NCBI RefSeq assembly: GCF_020176715.1
Contig: NZ_JAIVMF010000017.1
Coordinates: 1-64,000 of the forward strand
Reading direction: 5' to 3'
Origin: Stappia stellulata
GTDB lineage: Bacteria > Pseudomonadota > Alphaproteobacteria > Rhizobiales > Stappiaceae
Length of the DNA stretch: 64,000 nt
A program made the translations under genes and the position numbers. The notes under the pieces are model-generated. The model was not told where the DNA came from, did no database searches, and was given only the letters and a program-made list of their open reading frames with translations. Positions 7,916 to 17,586 of the stretch are shown one piece after another. Positions within the stretch are counted from its first letter, which is position 1. Each line of letters starts with the position of its first letter.

Positions 7916-8542
7916 TCAGAGAGGTCGCAAGACCGCGCGCACCGGCGCCGCATCCAGTCCTTCTAACTTCAATGGCGGCGCGATCAACTCATAATCCCCA
8001 AAATCCGCCATGTGGAGCGCCAGATTTTCCAGAATCCGCATATCGTGCCGCCGCACCGCCATATGGGCAGGCAACGCCTTGGAGGTTTCCGGGTCGACCG
8101 ACGGCACATCGACGCCGATCAGCCGCACGCCGCGCGCGGCCAGCAGCTCCACCGTCTCCGGTGCCAGCGCGCGAAAGCCCGAAGGCCAGCGTTTCGGATC
8201 GAGCGTATCCGCGAGCCGCAGCAGCACGCGCGGCGGCACATCGTCGAGCCGGTCGGCAATCTCCTCCGGCAGGCAGAGCGGGCCCGCCCCACGCGCATCG
8301 ATCAGCCGGGCTGGGCCGATGAAATCCTCAAGCGGCAGCGCGGCGATGTCGGCCCCGTTCGCGTCGTAGTGCAGCGGCGCGTCGGCATGGGCACCGCAGT
8401 GGGTGGAAAGCGAGACGCTCGTCACGTTTACCGGACAATCGGCCGAGATCGCGAAGGTCTGCGCGACCTTGTAGGGCGCATCGCCTGGAAAGACAGCGGC
8501 ACCGGGCGCCAGCGGCGGCGTGATGTCGATCAGTCGGGACAC
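7916..8542 (-). CDS. kynB: Kynurenine formamidase (arylformamidase)
   Basis: This 208-residue cyclase-family protein hydrolyses N-formylkynurenine to kynurenine and formate. The metal-binding motif HCGAHADAP (near residues 48-56) and the later GVDVPSVDP block are those of bacterial KynB. The GTG start at 8542 follows GAGGAG at a good distance. It lies directly after kynA in a kynU-kynA-kynB operon, the complete tryptophan-to-anthranilate route. The family assignment is very secure because all three steps are adjacent. Confidence 0.94.
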   Translation of the reverse strand: MSRLIDITPPLAPGAAVFPGDAPYKVAQTFAISADCPVNVTSVSLSTHCGAHADAPLHYDANGADIAALPLEDFIGPARLIDARGAGPLCLPEEIADRLDDVPPRVLLRLADTLDPKRWPSGFRALAPETVELLAARGVRLIGVDVPSVDPETSKALPAHMAVRRHDMRILENLALHMADFGDYELIAPPLKLEGLDAAPVRAVLRPL

Positions 8543-8589
8543 GATGTCTCCTCAGGTGTGGGGCGGCGCGCTTCGCCGACCGGACGCTG

Positions 8590-9456
8590 TCACAGATCGG
8601 CGCGGATGTCCCACAGTTCGGGAAAGAGCACGACATCGAGCATCCGGCGCAGGTAGTTGACGCCCGAGGTGCCGCCGGTGCCGCGCTTGAAGCCGATCAC
8701 CCGCTCCACCGTGGTCACATGGTTGAAGCGCCAGCGGCGGAAGTAGTCCTCGAAGTCGACCAGCTTTTCGGCGAGCTCGTAGAGCGGCCAGTGCTTGCGC
8801 GGATCGCGGTAGACCGCCATCCAGGCGGCATGGACGCTGGCATTGCGGACGTAGGGCTCGCTCGGATCGCGGGCGAGATGATCCGCATCGATGGCAAAGC
8901 CGGAGCGCGCCAGCAGGCGGATCGCCTCATCGTAGATGCTGGTCTCCAGACGCAGCTGGTTGAGCCAGTGGTGGATGCGCGGCACATGCGCATGCGGGCG
9001 CAGCATCGCGGCGTTCTTGTTGCCGGCGAGGAACTCGATCGCCCGGTACTGATGCGACTGGAAGCCCGACGACTGGCCCAGATCCTCGCGAAACTCGGTG
9101 TACTCAGACGGCGTCATCGTGCGCAGCACCTGCCAGGCGCCGGTCAGCTGCTCGAAGATGCGCGACACGCGCGTCAGCATCTTGAACGCCGGCGGCAGGT
9201 CGTCGGAGGCGATCTGCCGTTTCGCCGCGACAAGCTCGTGGATCGCCAGCTTCATCCACAGTTCCGACGTCTGGTGCTGGATGATGAACAGCATCTCGTC
9301 ATGGGCGTCGGACAGCGGGTTCTGCGACGTCAGCACCCGGTTGAGGCACAGGTAGTCGCCATAGGACATGCGTCCGTCGAATTCCATCTCCGCCCCGTCC
9401 GTCTCCGGATCGAAGGGCGTCAGCAGCTTGTCGCGCGGCTTGGGTGTATCGCTCAT
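8590..9456 (-). CDS. kynA: Tryptophan 2,3-dioxygenase
   Basis: The 288-residue heme enzyme opens the indole ring of tryptophan to give N-formylkynurenine. Family marks include [12 protein letters not shown] and [11 protein letters not shown] near residues 30-65 (the histidine there contacts substrate), [14 protein letters not shown] near 130, and the C-terminal [13 protein letters not shown], whose upstream FNHVTTVER region carries the proximal heme histidine. The start codon overlaps the kynU stop by four bases, so the two are translationally coupled. Confidence 0.96.
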   Translation of the reverse strand: MSDTPKPRDKLLTPFDPETDGAEMEFDGRMSYGDYLCLNRVLTSQNPLSDAHDEMLFIIQHQTSELWMKLAIHELVAAKRQIASDDLPPAFKMLTRVSRIFEQLTGAWQVLRTMTPSEYTEFREDLGQSSGFQSHQYRAIEFLAGNKNAAMLRPHAHVPRIHHWLNQLRLETSIYDEAIRLLARSGFAIDADHLARDPSEPYVRNASVHAAWMAVYRDPRKHWPLYELAEKLVDFEDYFRRWRFNHVTTVERVIGFKRGTGGTSGVNYLRRMLDVVLFPELWDIRADL

Positions 9457-10688
9457 GTCACCTTGGCCCTCTTGTGGAACTCGGGCTTGTCCCAGCCGCG
9501 CGTCCTGACGATGTCCTCGAGGATGTCGCAGGCGGCGAGCACGTCGGCGTGGGAGAGATAGAGCGGGGTAAACCCGAAGCGCACGACGTCGGGCGCGCGG
9601 AAGTCGCCGATCACGCCGCGCGCGATCAGCGCCTGCATCAAGGCGTAGCCGTGCTCGAAGCGGAAGGAGACCTGGCTGCCGCGCGCATGCGGGTCGCGCG
9701 GGCTGGCAAGTTCCAGCTCCGGGCAGCGGCGCTCGATCTCGGCGCGGAACAATTCGCTCAGGCTGATCGACTTGGCGCGCAGCACCTCCATGTCGACATC
9801 GGCGAAGACGTCGAGTGCCTTGTCGAGGGCGGAGAGCGAGATCACCGGCGGCGTTCCAACCCGCATGCGGCCGATGCCGGTGTCGGCGCGGAAGTCGAGA
9901 TCGAAGGCAAAGGGCGCCTCGTGTCCCATCCAGCCGGTGAGCGGCGGCGTGACCTTGTCCTGCAGGCCGGCCGCGACATAGAGAAACGCCGGCGCGCCGG
10001 GGCCGCCGTTCAGATACTTGTAGCCGCAGCCGACGGCGAAATCGGCGCCGGCGGCGTCGAGCTTCACCGGCAGGGCGCCGGCGGAATGGGCCAGATCCCA
10101 GACCGTCAGCGCGCCGACGTCATGGGCGCGCTTGGTCAGCGCCGCCATGTCGTGCAGGCGGCCGGTCTTGTAGTCGACCTCCGTCAGCATGACGACGGCG
10201 ACGGTCTCGTCGATCGCCGCCTCGACGGCTTCCGGGTCGACGATCTTCAGTTCATGGCCGCGCCCCAGCAGATCGCGCAGGCCCTGCGCCATATAGAGAT
10301 CGGTCGGGAAGTTGCCGTTGTCGGAGAGAATGACCTTGCGGTCCGGGCGAAGCGCAAGGGCGGCGGCCAGCACCTTGAAGACATTGACGGAGGTGTTGTC
10401 GCAGGCCGTCACCGTGCCGGGCGCGGCGCCGACAATCGGGGCGATCTTGTCGCCGACGCGCTGCGGCAGGTCGATCCAGTCGTGATCGTTCCAGGCGCGG
10501 ATCAGGCTCGTGCCCCACTGCTGCGTGACGACCTCTTGCACATGGGCAGGCACGGCGGCCGGCAGCACGCCGAGGGAGTTTCCGTCGAGATAGAGCACGC
10601 CGTCTGGAATGGAGAAGAGATCGCGCTTCGCCGCGAGGGGATCGGTTTCGTCGAGACGGCGCGCGTCGGCGCCCTGGGTCGTGAGCAT
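9453..10688 (-). CDS. kynU: Kynureninase
   Basis: The 411-residue PLP enzyme cleaves kynurenine to anthranilate and alanine. The [10 protein letters not shown] motif with the PLP-binding lysine, the upstream [12 protein letters not shown] strand with the cofactor-contacting aspartate and histidine, and YLDGNSLG near the N-terminus are all present. It is the promoter-proximal gene of the kyn operon. A divergent GntR/FCD regulator starts 242 bases away across an AT-rich promoter region. No anthranilate-degrading genes are visible nearby, so the end product may be released or used elsewhere. Confidence 0.96.
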   Translation of the reverse strand: MLTTQGADARRLDETDPLAAKRDLFSIPDGVLYLDGNSLGVLPAAVPAHVQEVVTQQWGTSLIRAWNDHDWIDLPQRVGDKIAPIVGAAPGTVTACDNTSVNVFKVLAAALALRPDRKVILSDNGNFPTDLYMAQGLRDLLGRGHELKIVDPEAVEAAIDETVAVVMLTEVDYKTGRLHDMAALTKRAHDVGALTVWDLAHSAGALPVKLDAAGADFAVGCGYKYLNGGPGAPAFLYVAAGLQDKVTPPLTGWMGHEAPFAFDLDFRADTGIGRMRVGTPPVISLSALDKALDVFADVDMEVLRAKSISLSELFRAEIERRCPELELASPRDPHARGSQVSFRFEHGYALMQALIARGVIGDFRAPDVVRFGFTPLYLSHADVLAACDILEDIVRTRGWDKPEFHKRAKVT

Positions 10689-10810
10689 GTCGGTCGTCCT
10701 GGCACTCGCTGGCGCCGCCTGCGCGGCGCTTCCCGCCGGAACGCGCCCTGACGGTGGCGCATCGGCGGTGGATGAAGTGACATCACCCTAGCAAGCGGGA
10801 TGACCGAGCT

Positions 10811-10850
10811 CAATATATTATATATAATTTCTGGTATTATATTTTTTCTA
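10811..10850. promoter_or_regulatory. AT-rich divergent promoter region with palindrome
   Basis: In otherwise GC-rich DNA, bases 10811-10850 are almost entirely A/T. They contain the perfect 12-bp palindrome ATTATATATAAT (10817-10828) and a TATTATA element. The region lies between kynU and the GntR gene, so it probably holds both promoters and the GntR binding site. The exact operator cannot be fixed by eye. Confidence 0.5.
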
Positions 10851-10930
10851 CAGGTTTGCGGACGCGTGCCTTGGCGCGCGCCGCACCAGACAGACCCAAG
10901 GCTCCCAGACCTGCAAGGGACAGGCCCGAG

Positions 10931-11638
10931 ATGGCAAAGACGGACGAGGCTTTCGAACGGCTCAAGGCCGATATTCTAAACGCCGCGCTGCTTGCCGGCA
11001 CGCCGCTGGTCATCGCCACGCTGACCGAGCGCTACGGCCTCGGCTGGACGCCGCTGCGCGAGGCGCTGTCGCGGCTGGAGGCAGAGGGGCTGGTGGTGTC
11101 GGAGCGCAACCGGGGCTACCGGGTCGCGCCGGTCTCCGCCTCCTCGATCCGAGATCTCCAGGTCGGCCGCCAGGCGGCGGAGGAAGCCCTGCTGGCCCGC
11201 TCCATCGCCTCGGGTGACGCGGAATGGGAAGGACGCATCGTCGCCGCCCATCACACCTTCGCCCGCACACCCGTGCCCGGTCCCGGCGTTGCCGCCTCCG
11301 CGATGGCCGAATGGGAACTGCGCCACGACGGCTTTCACGACGCGCTGCTGTCGGCGGGCAATTCCGACTGCCTCATGCGCTTCCAGCGCCAGGTCACGGA
11401 ACAATTGCGCCGCCATCACCGGCACATGCTGTTCGATCCCGCAGCCCACCGCGAGCTGGACGACGCCGCGCGGGCCGCCTTCACCGACCTGGTCACCCGG
11501 ACGCTCGGCCTTGCCCATCACACGCAGATGATGGAAGCGACACTCGACCGCGACACCACGGCCGCCGTGGCGCTCTTGCGCGAGCACATCGGCTTCTCGC
11601 TCGCCGTCTACGCCTTCCTCTGGCCGGAGGACGCCTGA
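10931..11638 (+). CDS. GntR-family (FCD domain) transcriptional regulator
   Basis: From the ATG at 10931 the protein is 235 residues. Residues about 8-70 are the GntR winged helix, with LTERYGLGWTPLREALSRLEAEGLV and the wing NRGYRVAPVS; the rest is a helical FCD ligand domain with the metal-binding H and R residues (ELRHDGFHDALL, near 137). It is divergent from kynU, and such neighbours normally control the adjacent catabolic operon in response to a pathway intermediate. Kynurenine, anthranilate or tryptophan as effector is inference. Confidence 0.88.
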   Translation: MAKTDEAFERLKADILNAALLAGTPLVIATLTERYGLGWTPLREALSRLEAEGLVVSERNRGYRVAPVSASSIRDLQVGRQAAEEALLARSIASGDAEWEGRIVAAHHTFARTPVPGPGVAASAMAEWELRHDGFHDALLSAGNSDCLMRFQRQVTEQLRRHHRHMLFDPAAHRELDDAARAAFTDLVTRTLGLAHHTQMMEATLDRDTTAAVALLREHIGFSLAVYAFLWPEDA

Positions 11639-11773
11639 GCGCGCGATCCGAAACCGGCATGCAAGCGCGCGTTTGCGCCATTGCCGCACTGCACGGATGA
11701 CGGAGCGCGATTCGCACGCCATGATCGCGCCCGCCGTCGGGAGCGGCTTTGATGACAGACGCGGGAGGGGTTC

Positions 11774-13177
11774 GTGTTCATCAGCGTGTTCGACATCTTC
11801 AAGATCGGCATCGGGCCGTCCTCGTCCCACACGATGGGGCCGATGGTCGCCGCCGGCCGGTTTCTCCAGGACCTGCGCGAGGCCGGCCTCGCGCCCGCGC
11901 GCGCACCCGCACGGATCCAGGTGTCGCTGCACGGATCGCTCGCCTTCACCGGCAAGGGCCACGCCAGCGACCGGGCGATCTGCCTCGGCCTCGCCGGTCA
12001 CGACCCGGCGACCATCGATCCCGATTGCGTGGCTGCGGAGATGGAGCGGCTTGCCCGCGACTGCCGGCTCGAGATCGACGGCATCGGCACCGTCGCCTTC
12101 GATCCGGCACAGGATCTCGTCTTCGACTACGGCCCGCCGCTTGCCGGCCATGCCAACGGGATGATCTTTCGCGCGCTGGATTCAAAAGGCACGGTCGTCG
12201 CCGAGGACACGCTCTATTCCATCGGCGGCGGCTTCGTCGTCAGCGCGGAAGAGCTTGCCGCCCAGGACGACCTGATGACCCAGACACAGGAGGCCGGCGC
12301 GCCCTACCCCTTCGGCTCGGCGAAGGAAATGCTGAAGATGGGGGCCGACAGCGGCCTCTCCATCGCCGACATGAAACGCGCCAACGAGATCGCCCGCGCG
12401 CCCAAGGGGGTCGACTTCGATCTCGATGCGGAGCTCGACCGGATCTGGGATGCGATGAACGCCTGCCTGCAACGCGGCCTGTCCGGCGAAGGCGAACTGC
12501 CCGGCGGACTGAAGGTGAAGCGACGCGCCCGCGCGATCCACGAAAAGCTTCTGGGAGAGGCCGGCAAGAACCGCCCCTTCCAGCACACGGTGATGGACTG
12601 GCTCGGCGTCTACGCCATGGCGGTGAACGAGGAAAACGCCGCCGGCGGAACGCTGGTCACCGCCCCCACAAACGGCGCTGCCGGCGTGGTGCCTGCGGTC
12701 GTGCGCTACTATCTCGACCATTGCCCGGACGGCTGCCGGGAAGGCATTCGCACCTTCCTGCTGGTGGCGGCGGCGATTGGCGGCATCATCAAGGCCAATG
12801 CCTCGATTTCCGGCGCCGAGGTCGGCTGCCAGGGCGAGGTCGGCTCGGCCTCGGCGATGGCCGCTGCCGGCCTGTGCGCGGCCCTTGGCGGCAGCAACGA
12901 GCAGGTGGAAAACGCCGCCGAGATCGCGCTCGAACATCACCTCGGCATGACCTGCGACCCGATCGGCGGGCTGGTGCAGGTGCCCTGCATCGAGCGCAAC
13001 GCGCTCGGCGCGGTCAAGGCGGTGACCGCCGCCTCGCTGGCCCTGCGCGGCGACGGCAGCCATTTCGTGCCGCTCGACAGCTGCATCGAGACCATGCGCC
13101 AGACCGGCCTCGACATGACCGACAAATACAAGGAAACCTCGAAAGGCGGCCTTGCGGTCAACGTCGTGGAGTGCTGA
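11774..13177 (+). CDS. sdaA: L-serine ammonia-lyase, single-chain iron-sulfur type
   Basis: The 467-residue enzyme deaminates L-serine to pyruvate. The GTG at 11774 follows a strong GGGAGGGG. The N-terminal half has the [16 protein letters not shown] motif; the C-terminal half has GAAGVVPAV and the cysteines in [22 protein letters not shown] and QVPCIERN that hold the catalytic [4Fe-4S] cluster. Length and order are those of the fused single-chain form found in many proteobacteria. It appears to be a single-gene unit, with a convergent oxidoreductase gene 24 bases downstream. Confidence 0.95.
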   Translation: MFISVFDIFKIGIGPSSSHTMGPMVAAGRFLQDLREAGLAPARAPARIQVSLHGSLAFTGKGHASDRAICLGLAGHDPATIDPDCVAAEMERLARDCRLEIDGIGTVAFDPAQDLVFDYGPPLAGHANGMIFRALDSKGTVVAEDTLYSIGGGFVVSAEELAAQDDLMTQTQEAGAPYPFGSAKEMLKMGADSGLSIADMKRANEIARAPKGVDFDLDAELDRIWDAMNACLQRGLSGEGELPGGLKVKRRARAIHEKLLGEAGKNRPFQHTVMDWLGVYAMAVNEENAAGGTLVTAPTNGAAGVVPAVVRYYLDHCPDGCREGIRTFLLVAAAIGGIIKANASISGAEVGCQGEVGSASAMAAAGLCAALGGSNEQVENAAEIALEHHLGMTCDPIGGLVQVPCIERNALGAVKAVTAASLALRGDGSHFVPLDSCIETMRQTGLDMTDKYKETSKGGLAVNVVEC

Positions 13178-13201
13178 CCCCGCACGGTCAACGTCGCGGG
13201 A

Positions 13202-14545
13202 TCAGGCGGGCGCGAAGGCCGCTTCCATCTCGCGGCGGATCTTCACCGCCGCATCATCGGTATCGATATCGACGCTGTCCCAGGTGAGCACCTCGCCTTC
13301 CGCGATATCGCGCGTCAGCCGCACGCCACTGGCAAGACCGAGCGGCAGGAAGGCCTTTTCCAGCGAGACCGCCGCCGGCTGCTGCTTGCCCCAGACCGTC
13401 GCCCCGCCCTCGCCGTCGAGCATTTCACCGGCCCTGAGCGGGCGTTTCGCGGTCGCCACCACATCCGATACGAAAGCCCTCGGCGCGCCGGTCGGCTCGC
13501 GCCGAAGCACGGCGGAGGCAACCGAAAGCCCCAGTTCCATACCGATCATATGGGTCGGCCGGTAAAGCGTGGCAAAGCGTCCGCTGTCGTCCTCCAGCAT
13601 GTGGTATTCGCGGAAGCACTGGCGCGCATAATCCGTCTCGCCCTCGATCACCACGAATGTGCCCATGGCCAGGTGATGCGGCACGTTCTCGCCGTCGCGG
13701 GTGAGCGAGGAGACGACCTCCGTCGTGCCCGAAAACGCCAGCGTGCCGCCGGCCTCCTTCGGCTTGCACACGCTGGACAATTCGAACCGGCTTGCCGGCG
13801 GAAAGGCCAGTCCGTCGGGCTGCGGCAGCAGGCCGGTCGCGTTGGATACCGCCGTCATCTCGATCCCGGACTTGGTGCCGTCCAGGAAGGAATTGAACAT
13901 CTTCGGGTTGATCATGCTGCGGTCGGTGATATCCAGATATTGCGTCAGCACGTCCCAGACCGTGTCGGGCGTCAGTTGGTGGTAGCCCGGCAGATAGCGC
14001 GTGCCCTTGCCGGCGCAGACCACCTTGAATCCGCAGGTCCGCGCCCAGTCGACATGCTCGCAGATCAGCGCCGGCTGATCGCCCCAGGCGAGCGAATAGA
14101 CGACGCCCGCCGCCCGTGCCTTGCGGGCCAGAAGCGGGCCGGCGAGAACATCCGCCTCGACATTGACCATGATTACATGCTTGCCGCTGTCGATGATCGC
14201 AAGGCAATGGCGGATGCCGACCGCCGGGTCGCCTGTTGCCTCGATCACCACGTCGACGCGCCCGTCGGCGAGCACCGCATCGAGACCGTCGGTGACGAAG
14301 GTCGCGCCCGAGGCCATGGCCGCGTCAAGCGAGGGCGCATTGCCCTGCTCCTGCGGCCAGCCGCAGGTCGCAAGCGTCTCACGGGCACGGGCGGGATTGA
14401 GGTCGACGATTGCCGCGATATGAACGCCCGCCGTCAGGCGGGCCTGGGTCAGATACATGGAGCCGAACTTGCCGGCACCGATCAGGGCGACGCGCACCGG
14501 GGTTCCCGCCTCGGCGCGGTCTGCGAGCATGTGCGATAGATTCAT
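13202..14545 (-). CDS. NAD(P)-dependent oxidoreductase with C-terminal SAF domain (COG4091-like)
   Basis: The 447-residue protein starts with a Rossmann fold (ALIGAGKFGSMYLTQ near residue 20), continues with a homoserine-dehydrogenase-like middle part (VVIEATGDPAVG, HVIMVNVEADVLAG) and ends with a SAF-like domain (LRAGEMLDGEGGATVWG near 380). This architecture is usually annotated as predicted homoserine dehydrogenase; some relatives act on branched or short sugar acids. It does not look like a housekeeping homoserine dehydrogenase, which has an ACT domain instead. The neighbours sdaA and thiN give no clear pathway, so the substrate is unknown. Confidence 0.75.
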   Translation of the reverse strand: MNLSHMLADRAEAGTPVRVALIGAGKFGSMYLTQARLTAGVHIAAIVDLNPARARETLATCGWPQEQGNAPSLDAAMASGATFVTDGLDAVLADGRVDVVIEATGDPAVGIRHCLAIIDSGKHVIMVNVEADVLAGPLLARKARAAGVVYSLAWGDQPALICEHVDWARTCGFKVVCAGKGTRYLPGYHQLTPDTVWDVLTQYLDITDRSMINPKMFNSFLDGTKSGIEMTAVSNATGLLPQPDGLAFPPASRFELSSVCKPKEAGGTLAFSGTTEVVSSLTRDGENVPHHLAMGTFVVIEGETDYARQCFREYHMLEDDSGRFATLYRPTHMIGMELGLSVASAVLRREPTGAPRAFVSDVVATAKRPLRAGEMLDGEGGATVWGKQQPAAVSLEKAFLPLGLASGVRLTRDIAEGEVLTWDSVDIDTDDAAVKIRREMEAAFAPA

Positions 14546-14633
14546 CTGGTCCTCCCTTGAACGAAGAATGCGCGCAAAAATCGTCGTGTTACAAGGAGAT
14601 GATCAAACACCGAACCAACACGGACGGCGCGAC

Positions 14634-15308
14634 ATGCAAGGCGACACGCCCTTTCTCATCCTGCTTGGCGGCGCGGTCGTGCCGACGCCGCGCCTCATCG
14701 CGCAGATCGCCGGCCATCGCGTGATCGCGGCCGACGGCGGCATCCGCCATGCGACGCCCCTCGGGGTGAGGCCGGAACTCTGGGTGGGCGACTTCGATTC
14801 CAGCGACGATGCACTTGCCCGCGACTGGGCGGAAATCCCGCGCCAGTCGCATCCGCAGGACAAGGACATGACCGACGGGGAACTCGCCATCGAGGCAGCG
14901 CTTGCGCGCGGCGCGGATGCCTTCGTCATCGCCGGCGCGCTCGGCGGCGCGCGCTCCGACCACGCGGTGCACAACCTGCTGCACGGCATCAGCCTGCATG
15001 CCGGCGGCCTGCCGGTGATGATGACCAGCGGAACGGAGGAAGCCTGGCCGCTGATGACCGGCGAACAGACCGTGATGCTGCCGGCGGGCACGCTGTTTTC
15101 CGTGCTCGCCTTTTCCGATCTTGCGGCGCTGACGCTGCGCGGCGTCGACTGGCCGCTTACCGACCGCGACGTGACCATGGGCCAGTCGCTGACGCTTTCA
15201 AACCGCGTCGCAGCCGGCAATGGCGCCGGGGTCGGCGTGACGCTTCGTTCCGGCACCGCGGTGCTGCTGGCGCGCCCCGGCGCCGAGGGCGATATCGCAG
15301 GGGCTTGA
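14634..15308 (+). CDS. thiN: Thiamine pyrophosphokinase
   Basis: The ATG at 14634 (MQGDTPFLI) gives 224 residues. VIAADGGIRHA near residue 30, WVGDFDSSDD near 50, QDKDMTDGELAI near 75 and the GALGGARSDHAVHNL block near 102 are the substrate- and Mg-ATP-binding motifs of TPK, which makes thiamine diphosphate from thiamine. It is convergent with the nine-gene thiamine operon, with an 11-base gap at the ends. That places the final cofactor-forming step of salvage beside uptake and biosynthesis, although outside the riboswitch-controlled transcript. Confidence 0.92.
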   Translation: MQGDTPFLILLGGAVVPTPRLIAQIAGHRVIAADGGIRHATPLGVRPELWVGDFDSSDDALARDWAEIPRQSHPQDKDMTDGELAIEAALARGADAFVIAGALGGARSDHAVHNLLHGISLHAGGLPVMMTSGTEEAWPLMTGEQTVMLPAGTLFSVLAFSDLAALTLRGVDWPLTDRDVTMGQSLTLSNRVAAGNGAGVGVTLRSGTAVLLARPGAEGDIAGA

Positions 15309-15319
15309 GGATCGGGCCC

Positions 15320-16114
15320 TCACGTCCCGTCGGTCGTCTCGCTCGCCCAGCGCGTCATGCGCCGCGTGAAGGCGGAGACCGCCGCATAGAGCACCACGGC
15401 AAAGAGCGCGAGCACGAAGAGCGAGGCGAACATCAGGTCGGTCTTGGCCCGTCCGTTGGCAAGCAGCATGAGATAGCCGAGCCCCTTGGAGGCGCCGACC
15501 CATTCGCCGATCACCGCGCCAATGGGCGCATAGACCGCCGCAAGCCTGAGGCCCGATCCGAAAGCCGGAAGTGCCGCCGGCAGCCGCAGGAACAGGAGCG
15601 TGCGCGACGGCGGCGCGCCCATGGTGCGGGCGAGATCGAGCAGCCCCGGATCGGTCCGACGCAAGCCGTCATAGAAGGTCGAGACCACAGGGAAATAGAT
15701 GATCAAGAGCGCCATGGCGATCTTGGAGGCCATGCCGTAGCCGAACCACAGCGTCAGGATCGGCGCCAGCGCGAAGACCGGCACCGCCTGGCTGAACACC
15801 ATGATCGGCAGCACCAGCCGGCGCGCCAGCGGCGACATCATCAAATGCAGCGCGGTCGCAGCCCCGAGTGCCGCGCCGAGCAGCAGGCCAATCATCACTT
15901 CGGCGATGGTCACCCAGGCGTTTTCCGCAATCAGCCCGGCGTTGGCGAGGAGACTTTCGGCAACGCGCCAGGGACCGGGCAGGATGAATGGCGGAACGCC
16001 TGTCACCCAGACCACCGCCTGCCAGAGAAGCAGCGCCACGACCGCGGCAAGCCCCGCGTCGCGCAGCCGCTGCAGTCTCGTCACCTCAACGGGGAACGCC
16101 CCTCCCGCGCTCAT
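15320..16114 (-). CDS. thiX: ABC transporter permease, probable pyrimidine-precursor importer
   Basis: The 264-residue protein has about six membrane segments and the BPD permease EAA loop (DLARTMGAPPSRTLLFLRLPAALP, here near residue 155). It is the last gene of the TPP-riboswitch operon and overlaps the ATPase gene by four bases. In the ThiXYZ system this permease imports formylaminopyrimidine or a related HMP precursor; the tenA gene next to it supports that assignment. Confidence 0.87.
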   Translation of the reverse strand: MSAGGAFPVEVTRLQRLRDAGLAAVVALLLWQAVVWVTGVPPFILPGPWRVAESLLANAGLIAENAWVTIAEVMIGLLLGAALGAATALHLMMSPLARRLVLPIMVFSQAVPVFALAPILTLWFGYGMASKIAMALLIIYFPVVSTFYDGLRRTDPGLLDLARTMGAPPSRTLLFLRLPAALPAFGSGLRLAAVYAPIGAVIGEWVGASKGLGYLMLLANGRAKTDLMFASLFVLALFAVVLYAAVSAFTRRMTRWASETTDGT

Positions 16115-16881
16115 GCCGGCTCTCCTCTCAGCGCGCGGAAGAGCCGCACCTGCATGTCCATCGTTTCCCGCGCCTCGACGGGGCGCACAGGCTCGAGCGC
16201 GGGCGCCTCGACCTCCGACAGGCCGGTTTCCGCCAGAATGAAGATCCGGTGGCCGAGGCGCACGGCCTCGGCCGGATCATGGGTCACCAGCAGCACCGTG
16301 CGGTCCTTGAGCGTGTCGAAGGCGAGATCCTGCATCTCCGCCCGCGTGCGGGCGTCAAGCGCCGCGAAGGGTTCGTCGAGCAGCACGATCGGCCGGTCCT
16401 CCATCAGCACGCGGGCGAGCGCAACGCGCTGGCGCATGCCGCCCGAAAGCCGCGCCGGTGCCTTCTCGACGTGATCGGCAAGACCGACGCGGGCGATGAG
16501 ATCGCGGGCGCGCGCCCGGTCGACCCGCTCCCCGCGCAGCCGGCTGCCCAGCGTGACATTGCCCATGACATCGAGCCAGGGCGCAAGCAGGTCCGTCTGC
16601 GCCATGAAGGCGACCCGCCCGGCGACGCGCGCGCCGTCGCTTGCCGAGATCTCGCCGTCGAAAGTGCCGCCGGTGTCGAGATCGGCAAAAAGCCGCAGGA
16701 TCGTCGACTTGCCGACGCCTGAGGGTCCGAGCAGACAGGTCCAGCGACCCGCCTCCACCGGCAGGTCGAGGCCCGAAAACAGCGGCCGGCCGGCGTGGCG
16801 GAAGTCGCCGGAAAGCCGGAGGGCCGGAGCTGGTGCCAGTGCCGAGCCGGGAGCGGAGGCGGGCGTTTCAGCCATTGTCAC
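16111..16881 (-). CDS. thiZ: ABC transporter ATPase, probable pyrimidine-precursor importer
   Basis: The 256-residue ATPase has Walker A GPSGVGKST near residue 52, signature LSGGMRQRVALARVL near 138, Walker B IVLLDEPFAALD and the switch histidine in VTHDPAEAVRLG. It belongs to the NitT/TauT/SsuB type, as ThiZ does. A GTG at 16881, preceded by AAGGA at good spacing, is the likely start; an ATG two codons later is the alternative. It lies nine bases after tenA and overlaps thiX. Confidence 0.87.
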   Translation of the reverse strand: MTMAETPASAPGSALAPAPALRLSGDFRHAGRPLFSGLDLPVEAGRWTCLLGPSGVGKSTILRLFADLDTGGTFDGEISASDGARVAGRVAFMAQTDLLAPWLDVMGNVTLGSRLRGERVDRARARDLIARVGLADHVEKAPARLSGGMRQRVALARVLMEDRPIVLLDEPFAALDARTRAEMQDLAFDTLKDRTVLLVTHDPAEAVRLGHRIFILAETGLSEVEAPALEPVRPVEARETMDMQVRLFRALRGEPA

Positions 16882-16890
16882 GCGTGATCC

Positions 16891-17586
16891 TTACACATGG
16901 CCCCTGAGGCCCATGTCCCAGAAGCCGACTTCCAGCCGGGTGGCATTGCGGAACCGGTCGGCGATGGCGGAAAACCGCGGCGTCTCCTGGGCCCGCTCGC
17001 CCAGCCGGGCGGCGGTTGCCGTTTCGATCAGCGCACCGACCTTGGCGCAAAGCTCCTGATAGTCGGCGCCGGCATAGGTGTCGATCCACTCCCGGTAGGG
17101 CGTGTCGGCGGCGGCGGTCGCCTTGAGCCGCAAGCCGATCTCGCCATAGCCCAGCACGCAAGGCGCAAGGGCTGCGATCAAGTCGAGAAAATCGCCCGAA
17201 AGCCCCGCATCGGTGACGTAGCGGGTGTAGGCGAGGTTTTCCAGCGCCTCCTCCTCGGCAAGCAGATCGGCCTCGGCGATGCCGGCCCGGCCGCAGATCT
17301 CGATATGCAGCGACATCTCCGTGTTGACCAGCCCGTCGACGACGGCGGCCGCAAGGCGCGCCTCGGCGATCGTCTCCGCCTTGACCACCGCCAGCGCCCA
17401 GGCGCGCGCGAAGTGGAACAGGAAGATGTAGTCCTGCTTGAGATAATGCAGGAAGGCCTCGCGCGGCAGCGTGCCGTCGCCAAGACCGCGCACGAAGGCG
17501 TGGCCGGTGTAGGCCGGCCAGGCCGGGCCTGCCGCCTCGCGCCAGGCCGCAAACACCTTCGAACCGAAATCGGGCGTGCCGCTCAT
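16891..17586 (-). CDS. tenA: Thiaminase II / aminopyrimidine aminohydrolase
   Basis: The 231-residue TenA protein converts aminopyrimidine breakdown products of thiamine into HMP. The motif APCVLGYGEIG near residue 140 includes the catalytic cysteine, and the HYLKQDYIFLFHFARAWA block near 47 carries the active-site aspartate and tyrosine region. Its start overlaps the thiY stop by four bases. The gene order thiY-tenA-thiZ-thiX marks a salvage module for degraded thiamine. Confidence 0.93.
   Translation of the reverse strand: MSGTPDFGSKVFAAWREAAGPAWPAYTGHAFVRGLGDGTLPREAFLHYLKQDYIFLFHFARAWALAVVKAETIAEARLAAAVVDGLVNTEMSLHIEICGRAGIAEADLLAEEEALENLAYTRYVTDAGLSGDFLDLIAALAPCVLGYGEIGLRLKATAAADTPYREWIDTYAGADYQELCAKVGALIETATAARLGERAQETPRFSAIADRFRNATRLEVGFWDMGLRGHV

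Noticed and set aside
11749-13287. 512-codon frame overlapping sdaA on the same strand
   Set aside because: It is a shifted frame of sdaA with Arg-rich, domain-free translation.
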